A DNA stretch of 64,000 bases, taken from Frankiales bacterium. GTDB lineage: Bacteria; Actinomycetota; Actinomycetes; Mycobacteriales; SCTD01. The stretch spans positions 1-64,000 of the forward strand of contig JAODNS010000136.1 of the NCBI GenBank assembly GCA_025465145.1. Direction: 5' to 3'. The notes below the pieces were generated by a model. It searched no databases. It saw only the letters and a list, made by a program, of their open reading frames with translations, and was not told the origin of the DNA. Position numbers and translations under genes: made by a program. Below are positions 57,961 to 64,000 of this stretch, one piece after another. The stretch's first letter is position 1. Each line of letters starts with the position of its first letter.

Positions 57961-59892
57961 ATGATGCGCCGGGTCCTGGTCGCCAATCGCGGCGAGATCG
58001 CCCGCCGCGTCTTCCGCACCTGCCGCGAGATGGGGCTCGGCACCGTCGCCGTCTTCTCCGACCCGGACGCCGCCCTGCCGTTCGTCCGCGAGGCTGACGC
58101 GGCAGTCCGGCTGCCTGGTGCAACACCGGCCGAGACCTACCTGCGGGGCGACCTGGTCCTCGAAGCCGCCGCGAGGACCGGCGCGGACGCGATCCACCCC
58201 GGCTACGGCTTCCTGTCCGAGGACGCCGCGTTCGCGCGGGCGGTCATCGCCGCCGGACTGACGTGGATCGGCCCGCCGCCGGAGGCGGTCGAGGCGATGG
58301 GCTCGAAGCTGACGGCGAAGCGGCTCATGGCCGCGGCGGGTGTGCCCGTGCTGCCGGGTGCGGAGGTGACGCCGGAGGACGCGCTCGCGGCGGCCGAGGA
58401 CATCGGCTACCCGGTGCTGGTCAAGGCGTCCTACGGCGGCGGCGGGCGCGGCATGCGCATCGTCCGCACGCCGGGCGAGCTGGTCGAGGCGGTCACGAGC
58501 GCGCAGCGCGAGGCGGCCTCGGCGTTCGGCAACGCGACCGTCTTCCTCGAGCGGTACGTCGAGCGGCCGAAGCACATCGAGGTGCAGGTGATGGCCGACC
58601 AGCACGGCAACGTCGTCAGCCTGTTCGAGCGCGACTGCTCCACCCAGCGCCGACACCAGAAGGTCATCGAGGAGGCGCCCTCGCCGGTCGTCACGCCCGA
58701 GCTGCGTGCGCGACTGTCGGAGGCGTCCGTCGCGGCGGCCCGCGCCGTCGACTACGTCGGCGCGGGCACCGTCGAGTTCGTCGTCTCCTCCGACGGCGAG
58801 CCGGCGTTCCTCGAGATGAACACGCGGCTGCAGGTCGAGCACCCGGTCACCGAGCTGGTCACCGGGCTGGACCTGGTGCGGCTCCAGCTCCTGGTGGCGC
58901 AGGGGCTTCCGCTTCCCGCGGCGGCGCTGGCGCCGACCCTCAGCGGGCACGCCGTGGAGGCCCGGCTGTACGCCGAGGACGTGCCCGCCGGCTACCTCCC
59001 CGCCACCGGCACAGTCCGCCTGCTGGAGCTGCCGGAGGGCGTGCGCGTCGACAGCGGCGTCGAGACCGGCTCGGTCGTCAGCCCGTACTACGACGCGATG
59101 GTCGCCAAGGTGGTCGCGCACGGGCCCACCCGCGCGGAGGCGGTCGGCCGGCTCGCCGACGCACTCGCGCGAACCCGGCTGCACGGCCTGACGAGCAACC
59201 GCCACCTGCTGGTGAACCTCCTGCGCAGCAAGGACTTCGCCGATGCGGAGGTGGACACCGGCTACCTCGACCGCGTCGACCCGGCAGAGGTGGGACGGCC
59301 GCTGCTGACCGGCTCCCGCGTCCTTGCGGTCGCCGCGGCGCTCGCCTCGGCGGCCGAGCGCCGCGCGGCCGCGAGGGTGCAGCCGGGGCTGCCGTCCGGC
59401 TGGCGCAGCGTTCCGAGCGCGCTGCAGCGCACGACGTACGACGGCGTCGAGGTCGGGTATGCGTTCCGCCGCGACGGCCTCGTCGTGGAGGTCGACGGCG
59501 AGCGGCTGGACGTACGGCTGGTGCACGCGTCCGCGGAGCTGGTCGACCTGGAGGTGGCCGGTGTCCGCCGCCGCGTCCGGGTGCACCGCGTCGGGGAGGT
59601 TGCATACGTCGACTCCGCCCTCGGCTCCTCGGTGCTCCTCGAGCTGCCCCGGTTCCCGGAGCCGGGTGCGAACGTCGCGGCCGGGTCGCTGACCGCCCCG
59701 ATGCCGGGCACGGTGGTGCGCGTGGCCGCCGAGGTGGGCGCGTCCGTGGCGGCCGGCGACGTGCTGGTCGTGCTCGAGGCGATGAAGATGGAGCACCCGG
59801 TGCGGGCGTCCGTCGACGGCGAGGTGACCGAGGTGCTGGTGACGGCTGGTCAGCAGGTCGACTCCGGCGCGGTGCTCGTCGTCCTCAGCTGA
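57961..59892 (+). CDS. acyl-CoA carboxylase biotin carboxylase / biotin carrier subunit
   Basis: A 643-residue protein. The biotin carboxylase part opens with RVLVANRGEIARRVFRTCRE, has the ATP-grasp loop YGGGGRGMRIVR, ERDCSTQRRHQKVIEEAPSP and MNTRLQVEHPVTELVTGLDL. A linker domain follows, then a biotinyl domain with VLEAMKMEHPVRASVDG whose Lys (about 608) is biotinylated. With the upstream subunit it carboxylates a branched acyl-CoA such as 3-methylcrotonyl-CoA. The last eight bases overlap the convergent acetyltransferase gene. Confidence 0.95.
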   Translation: MMRRVLVANRGEIARRVFRTCREMGLGTVAVFSDPDAALPFVREADAAVRLPGATPAETYLRGDLVLEAAARTGADAIHPGYGFLSEDAAFARAVIAAGLTWIGPPPEAVEAMGSKLTAKRLMAAAGVPVLPGAEVTPEDALAAAEDIGYPVLVKASYGGGGRGMRIVRTPGELVEAVTSAQREAASAFGNATVFLERYVERPKHIEVQVMADQHGNVVSLFERDCSTQRRHQKVIEEAPSPVVTPELRARLSEASVAAARAVDYVGAGTVEFVVSSDGEPAFLEMNTRLQVEHPVTELVTGLDLVRLQLLVAQGLPLPAAALAPTLSGHAVEARLYAEDVPAGYLPATGTVRLLELPEGVRVDSGVETGSVVSPYYDAMVAKVVAHGPTRAEAVGRLADALARTRLHGLTSNRHLLVNLLRSKDFADAEVDTGYLDRVDPAEVGRPLLTGSRVLAVAAALASAAERRAAARVQPGLPSGWRSVPSALQRTTYDGVEVGYAFRRDGLVVEVDGERLDVRLVHASAELVDLEVAGVRRRVRVHRVGEVAYVDSALGSSVLLELPRFPEPGANVAAGSLTAPMPGTVVRVAAEVGASVAAGDVLVVLEAMKMEHPVRASVDGEVTEVLVTAGQQVDSGAVLVVLS

Positions 59893-60376
59893 TCCGCGAC
59901 CAGAGCGTCGCGTCGCCGCGGATCCCGTCGCGCAGGTGCAGCGACCGCAGCACGCCCTCCTGCTGATACCCGTTGCGCATGGCCACCTTCTCCGAGGCGA
60001 CGTTGCCGGCGCTGATCCGCAGCTCGAGCCGGACCATCCCCAGCTGCAGCGCCCGCTCCGTCAGCAGCCGCAGCACCTCGGTGGCCACGCCGCGGCCGCG
60101 GGCGGCCGGCGCCGTCATGTACCCGAGCATGCACTCAGCCGCGGTCACGTCGATGCCACCGAGCATCCCGAAGCCGAGGAACTCGCCGTCATCGCCGACG
60201 GCCGCGTACCCCTCGCGGTCCGGGGCCTCGGCGTACGCCGCCACCATCCGCGCCGCCTGGTCCGGCGCGGGCGGCTGCGGGATCGGCGTGAACTCCGCGA
60301 TCAACGGATCGACCAGCATCGCCTGCAGGGCAGCGCCGTGCTGCTCGGCCAGCGGCTCGAGTCGTACGTCAGCCAT
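59885..60376 (-). CDS. GNAT acetyltransferase (RimJ/RimL type)
   Basis: A 163-residue protein. VRLEPLAEQHGAALQAMLVD begins the fold, YMTAPAARGRGVATEVLRLL holds the acetyl-CoA loop RGRGVA, and LELRISAGNVASEKVAMRNG with YQQEGVLRSLHLRDG is the RimJ/RimL signature. It probably acetylates a protein N-terminus or small molecule. Its start overlaps the stop of the acyl-CoA synthetase gene by eight bases. Confidence 0.92.
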   Translation of the reverse strand: MADVRLEPLAEQHGAALQAMLVDPLIAEFTPIPQPPAPDQAARMVAAYAEAPDREGYAAVGDDGEFLGFGMLGGIDVTAAECMLGYMTAPAARGRGVATEVLRLLTERALQLGMVRLELRISAGNVASEKVAMRNGYQQEGVLRSLHLRDGIRGDATLWSRIS

Positions 60377-61795
60377 CGACGGTCGTGACCTTGAGCTGCT
60401 CCTCCGCGTACTGCCGGCGCAGCACCTTCTTGTCGAACTTGCCGACGCTGGTCTTCGGCACAGCGGGGATGAACGTCCAGCGCTCCGGCAGCTGCCAGCG
60501 CGCGACGTGCGCGCCGAGGTGCTCGCGCAGCTCGGCGGGCGTCGCGTCCGCGTCCGGCCGCAGCACGACGCAGGCGAGCGGCCGCTCGTCCCACCGCTCG
60601 TCCGGCACCGCGACGACCGCGGCCTTGAAGACGGCGGGGTGCGCCATGAGCGCGTTCTCCAGGTCGACCGCCTCGCCGTCCCACGGCAGCTCGGTCCCGT
60701 CGTCGCCGACGATTCGCATCCGCACGCCCATCGCGAGCCGGCCGGTGCGGGCCCGCCAGTCCCAGGTTTCCGCCTCGTCCGCCCCCGCGGGCACGTGCGC
60801 GACCGCCGCCAGCGGCGAGGTCTCCGTCATGTCCCAGCCCTGGATGATCCGCATGCCGTGCCGCTCCTCGAACGACTGCATCAGCGCCCGCGGCACGGCC
60901 GACCCGCCGCAGACGACCAGCCGCAGCGACGACAGGTCGGTGCCGTGCTCGTCGACGTGCTGCAGCAGGTCGTTCCAGATGGTCGGCACCGCGCCGGCGA
61001 ACGTCGGCCGCAGCTCGCTGATCATCTGCGCCAGCGCCTCGGCCTGCAGGAAGCGGCCGGGCATGACGAAGTCGGTGCCCGCCATCCAGCCGGCGTACGG
61101 CAGGCCCCACGCGTTCGCGTGGAACATCGGCACGACGGGCAGGACGGAGTCGCTCTCGCGCAGCGCGAAGGTGTTGCCGCCGACGACCGACATCGAGTGC
61201 AGGTACGTGGACCGGTGGCTGTAGACGACGCCCTTCGGGTTGCCCGTGGTGCCGCTCGTGTAGCACATGGCCGCCGGCGCGAGCTCGCTCAGCTCGGGCC
61301 AGTCGTAGGTCTCCGGCGCCTGCGCCAGCAGGTCCTCGTACCGGTGCACCGGCATGTTGCCCAGGCCACTCGTGTCACCGTCGCCGATCAGCACGTAGTG
61401 CTCGACGGTCGTCAGCTCCGGCGCGATCTGGACGAGCAGCGGCAGCACCGTGGCGACGACGACGACGACCTTGTCGGCGCCGTGCTCGATCACGTACGCC
61501 AGCTGCTCCGAGAACAGCCGGAGGTTCAGCGTGTGCAGGACGGCACCCGTGCACGGCACGGCCAGGTACGCCTCCAGGTGCTCCTGCGTGTTCCACAGCA
61601 GGGTTCCCACCCGGTCGCCCTCGCCGACGCCGAGCCCGGCACGCGCCCCCGCGAGCCGCGCCGCGCGCGTCGCCACCTGCGCGTACGTCGCCGACCTGCT
61701 GCGGCCCTCCCCTCCCACGTCGTCACGACGCTGCCCGCGTAGACGGTTGCGCCGTGCCGCATCAGGTCCGTGATGGTGAGCGGGTGCTCCTGCAT
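60369..61795 (-). pseudogene. acyl-CoA synthetase (FadD type), frameshifted and internally deleted
   Basis: The true N-terminus starts at ATG 61795 (MQEHPLTITDLMRHGATVYA, then GSVVTTWEG); the rest continues in another frame from GRSRSATYAQVATRAARLAG. The switch lies at the GGGG run at 61709-61712; one added G restores a single frame. The AMP-binding motif YTSGTTGNPKGVVYSHRS and GWDMTETSP are intact. However, the C-terminal part jumps from ELPWDGEAV directly to DLENALMAHPAV, where family members have about 60 more residues with the RTGD and DRxKDxIKSGGEWIS hinge motifs. The loss of the hinge is in frame. The enzyme is therefore probably inactive even if the frameshift were a sequencing error. 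Confidence 0.82.
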
Positions 61796-61888
61796 GGTGC
61801 TGACGACGCGGCCGGCCACGGGCCCTCCAGGGTGAGGATCGCAACCTCCCGCACAGCAGCGGTCTGCTCAAGCCGTACGGTGTCGGAC

Positions 61889-62215
61889 GTGAGCAGCTGG
61901 CGGCGGTGCGACTCGTGCCGCAAGGTGAAGGCGGTCGACGAGTACGACGACGACGCGGCGGTCTGCCGGGCCTGCCTCACCGCTCCGGCGCCGAAGAAGA
62001 AGGCCGCTCCGGTCACGCGCACCCGGGTCGCGACGGCGACGCCGGTGCCGGACGCGCCGCGGCGGCAGCTGGTCGGTGCCGTGGGCAGCGGCGACCTCGA
62101 GGCACGCGAGCGGCGCGCGAAGCGGACTGCGTGGGAGCAGCTGGCCGAGCTGCACGCGGAGGAGTACGAGCAGCTGCTGCAGGTGGCGCGGCGGGCCGAG
62201 GGCCTGCGTACCTAG
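61889..62215 (+). CDS. small zinc-ribbon-like actinobacterial protein
   Basis: A 108-residue protein from GTG 61889. The N-terminus holds two cysteine knuckles, RRCDSCRKVKAVDEYDDDAA and VCRACL, a likely zinc site. A Lys/Pro/Ala-rich linker and a charged helix (AKRTAWEQLAELHAEEYEQL) follow. Function unknown. It overlaps by four bases the convergent small gene. Confidence 0.7.
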   Translation: MSSWRRCDSCRKVKAVDEYDDDAAVCRACLTAPAPKKKAAPVTRTRVATATPVPDAPRRQLVGAVGSGDLEARERRAKRTAWEQLAELHAEEYEQLLQVARRAEGLRT

Positions 62216-62430
62216 TACGCGCTGGGGCTCGGCTTCTTGTTGATGGTCTCGCTGCCGTCCTCGACGACGAGCGCCTTGGCGGCCAGCGCCTCGCCGTACT
62301 CGCGCCCGTGGTGCGCGCAGAACAGCAGGTCGCCTGAGGTGAGGACGGCGCGGACGAACGCCTGGGCGCCGCAGCGATCGCAGCGGTCGAGCGCGGTGAA
62401 GGCGTGCGGGGCGAGAGCGGCGGTGGTCAT
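62212..62430 (-). CDS. small CxxC protein, DUF7455-like
   Basis: A 72-residue protein from ATG 62430. LDRCDRCGAQAFVRAVLTSG, DLLFCAHHGREY carries a CxxC and CxHH set that would bind zinc, followed by a short basic tail (SETINKKPSPSAY). This pattern is widely conserved in actinobacteria, where the gene is annotated as a hypothetical or DUF7455 protein. Its role is unknown. Confidence 0.8.
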   Translation of the reverse strand: MTTAALAPHAFTALDRCDRCGAQAFVRAVLTSGDLLFCAHHGREYGEALAAKALVVEDGSETINKKPSPSAY

Positions 62431-62646
62431 GGTCCCTGCCTCCTGGCTCGACGTGGGGTGCTTGCTGTATCGGCAGCGGTTCGCCGGACAGGAGCGCCGT
62501 GTGGCCGAGTGTGTGCCCCCGATCCGCTGGTCTACGTGCGACACGCGCCTCGACTTGGTCACGGTGTCCCGGATGTCCGCCGGCGCCACCTTCGTCCGCC
62601 GGGAACGGCCCGGAACTGACTGCTATCGTTCCTGCCCGAACGACCA

Positions 62647-62719
62647 GCGCCGCTAGCTCAATTGGCAGAGCAGCGGACTCTTAATCCGCGGGTTCGGGGT
62701 TCGAGTCCCTGGCGGCGCA
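62647..62719 (+). tRNA. tRNA-Lys (CTT)
   Basis: A complete 73-base cloverleaf. The acceptor stem GCGCCGC pairs with GCGGCGC; the D arm has GCTC...GAGC; the anticodon stem is GCGGA/TCCGC with loop CTCTTAA giving anticodon CTT (Lys); the T arm has GGTTCGAGT with CGGGG/CCCTG; the discriminator is A. The terminal CCA is not encoded. Confidence 0.97.
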
Positions 62720-63231
62720 CCCCGTGTGACCTGGCCCTTCACCTTCCGAGGTGCGGGGCCAGAGTCGTCTCCGGCGAGATCGTCAGTTCAGACTCAGTTT
62801 CAGCCGGAGCTGATCTTCTCTCCGTGGCGGTGCGCCCGGGTGCCCACGGGGCCCCACGATCGCTGGAGTTGCCTGCTGCGCGACAGTGTCCTTGACTGCT
62901 GAGCCTGCGAGCGCAAAGGCTGACGGACGCGCTACCCGGTGACGGCCTCGCCACCTCCGGTGCCGACGGCCGCGACCCCGTGGGGTAGTTCCGGCGGCCC
63001 AGGCGCGAAGGCCTTGGCTCGCGACGGTCTCGTGGCCCACCGCGCGTCAGGTGCCCTCAGGCCTGCGCTGCGCTACAGGTCCTGGCCGGTGCCACCGAGC
63101 GCGAGTCGCACCCTGTCGCCCTGTAGCTCAGGGACGCGTCCGGTTCGAGCCCCGTGATCCGCCGGTCCCTGCCGCAGCCAGCGCCTCGTCGTCCCGCGGG
63201 TGGGAGACGGCACCCAACGGGGAGGGCTGAC
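62720..63231. other. gene-poor stretch after tRNA-Lys
   Basis: About 510 bases without a supportable protein gene; short frames on both strands are Arg/Pro/Ala-rich and lack ribosome binding sites. It contains the tRNA-like remnant listed separately. I see no repeat of the tRNA 3' end that would prove an attachment site. Confidence 0.5.
63118..63157 (+). other. tRNA-like remnant (D-arm and T-arm only)
   Basis: The segment begins GCCCTGTAGCTCAG, the usual 5' end and D-arm of many tRNAs, and about 12 bases later continues with GGTTCGAGCCCC, a T-loop and T-stem half. The whole anticodon arm is missing, so it is not a functional tRNA. It lies about 400 bases downstream of tRNA-Lys and may be the relic of a tRNA gene or an old integration site. 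Confidence 0.45.
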
Positions 63232-64000
63232 TCACCCGGCGAGCGTCGAGACGCGAGCCGGTGCCGCCGACCAGAGCGCGCCGCGGGCGTGCGGGGGGAC
63301 CGCTGGAGACATCGGCGGTACCGCGGTGAGGCGCACGTACTCCTCCCCCTGCGCCGGGCGCACGTCCTGCTCGCCCTTGTTCGGCCACAGCGCCAGCGCC
63401 CGCTCTGCCTGGGCCGTGATGGTGAGCGACGGGTTGACCCCGAGGTTGGCGCTGATGGCCGAGCCGTCGACGACGGAGATCGACGGGTGTCCCCAGAGCC
63501 GCTGGTACGGGTCGACGACCCCGGTCGCCGGCGACTCACTGATCGGGCAGCCGCCGATGAAGTGGGCGGTCATCGGCACGTTCGCGAGCTCCCCGACCGT
63601 GCCGGTCGTGTAGCCGCCCATCTTCTCGGCGAGTCGGGTCGCGACCTCGTCGCCGGCCGGGATCCACGTGGGATTCGGCGCGCCATGGCCCTGGCGCGAC
63701 GTGAGCCGGCCGCGCCGCAGGAACGTGGTCACGGAGTTGTCAAGGGTCTGCATCACGAGCACGACGACGGACCGCTCCGACCACCGGTACGGGACCAGGG
63801 TGCGCAGGAAGACCAGTGGGTGGCGGAGGGGACCGGCCAGACCGCGCAGCCAACGCGGCAGCCGGCCGCTGCCGCCGATCATCACCGTGGTGACGAAGGC
63901 CATCGCGTTCGAGCCCTTGCCGTACCGGCAGGGCTCCACGTGCGTCACGTCGTCGGGGTGGAAGGACGAGGTGATCGCGACCCCTCGGGTGAAGTCGTCC
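63232..64000 (-). CDS. GMC oxidoreductase, cholesterol-oxidase-like (C-terminal part)
   Basis: The last 255 or so residues of a flavoprotein whose N-terminus lies beyond the window. TRGVAITSSFHPDDVTHVEP and RYGKGSNAM lead into the substrate domain; the C-terminal FAD segment reads AHFIGGCPIS, LWGHPSISVVDGSAISANLG and VNPSLTITAQAERAL, with active-site His and Asn as in GMC/cholesterol oxidases. It likely oxidises a sterol or other alcohol. A Pro/Ala/Glu tail of about 35 residues follows the fold. Confidence 0.85.
   Translation of the reverse strand, partial: DDFTRGVAITSSFHPDDVTHVEPCRYGKGSNAMAFVTTVMIGGSGRLPRWLRGLAGPLRHPLVFLRTLVPYRWSERSVVVLVMQTLDNSVTTFLRRGRLTSRQGHGAPNPTWIPAGDEVATRLAEKMGGYTTGTVGELANVPMTAHFIGGCPISESPATGVVDPYQRLWGHPSISVVDGSAISANLGVNPSLTITAQAERALALWPNKGEQDVRPAQGEEYVRLTAVPPMSPAVPPHARGALWSAAPARVSTLAG

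Noticed and set aside
62647..63157. A direct-repeat attachment site formed by the tRNA-Lys 3' end and the downstream tRNA-like remnant
   Set aside because: The two share only GGTTCGAG plus a few cytosines, too short and generic for an attachment-site duplication.
63200..63613. A 137-codon plus-strand frame near the right edge
   Set aside because: It is antisense to the GMC oxidoreductase, whose C-terminal FAD motif is unmistakable.

Overview
The window is about 64 kb of very GC-rich DNA with dense, strongly GC3-biased genes, many GTG starts, 4-base ATGA/GTGA gene overlaps and typical actinobacterial families (DUF5994, DUF2382, ANTAR, DosS-like kinase, IcmF, TIGR03084-like, LLM F420-type oxidoreductase). 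This points to a free-living actinomycete, perhaps from the Frankiales/Geodermatophilales neighbourhood; the lineage is an inference. There is no phage, CRISPR array or insertion sequence, and the one tRNA gene is tRNA-Lys(CTT).

Layout. (a) 1-8.8 kb: a catabolic-looking cluster with a partial F420-type oxidoreductase, an MFS permease, two paralogous bicupin dioxygenase-like proteins, an orphan EutA-like reactivase, a GlcG/HbpS-like protein, a 4,5-dihydroxyphthalate-decarboxylase-like protein, and GntR(FCD) and IclR regulators. (b) 9.1-10.9 kb: an arsenic locus, arsI divergent from arsR-aqp, with candidate operator repeats between them. (c) 11.2-17 kb: a phosphate regulon read leftwards, atypical OmpR-type regulator-phoU and pstS-pstC-pstA-pstB, with PHO-box-like 11-bp repeats before the regulator and before pstS, and a hairpin between pstS and pstC. 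(d) 17.3-27.8 kb: stress and signalling genes: secreted or anchored HEIAH peptidase, GAF-ANTAR protein, degenerate receiver, DosS-type GAF kinase, flavin/PNPOx-like protein, acetyltransferase, alcohol dehydrogenase, DUF5994, universal stress protein, SGNH hydrolase, anti-sigma-type ATPase. (e) 28-32 kb: icmF (fused isobutyryl-CoA mutase), a MarR regulator and a monooxygenase.

(f) 32.2-41 kb is the most unusual region. Two large GGDEF/EAL proteins, each ending in a recombinase-type helix-turn-helix tail, flank a cobalamin-binding protein carrying the Wx9EH motif of CarH-type B12 photoreceptors. The cobalamin protein is translationally coupled to one of them. A PAS histidine kinase and a single-domain response regulator diverge from the module. 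It may be a B12- or light-responsive cyclic-di-GMP system.

(g) 41-49.3 kb: a PRC/DUF2382 stress protein, two tandem WGxxGxxxG-type exported small proteins, a NagZ-like glycosidase, a formaldehyde-dehydrogenase-like enzyme, the tyrosine/homogentisate genes (Lrp regulator, hppD, hmgA) and a secreted glycosidase-like protein. (h) 49.3-61.8 kb: a RibD-like reductase, an M20 peptidase, then acyl-CoA metabolism: two acyl-CoA dehydrogenases, a thioesterase, a biotin-dependent acyl-CoA carboxylase (both subunits) and an acyl-CoA synthetase that looks inactivated twice. (i) 61.9-64 kb: two small zinc-ribbon-like proteins, tRNA-Lys, a tRNA-like remnant in a gene-poor stretch, and the C-terminal part of a cholesterol-oxidase-like GMC oxidoreductase.
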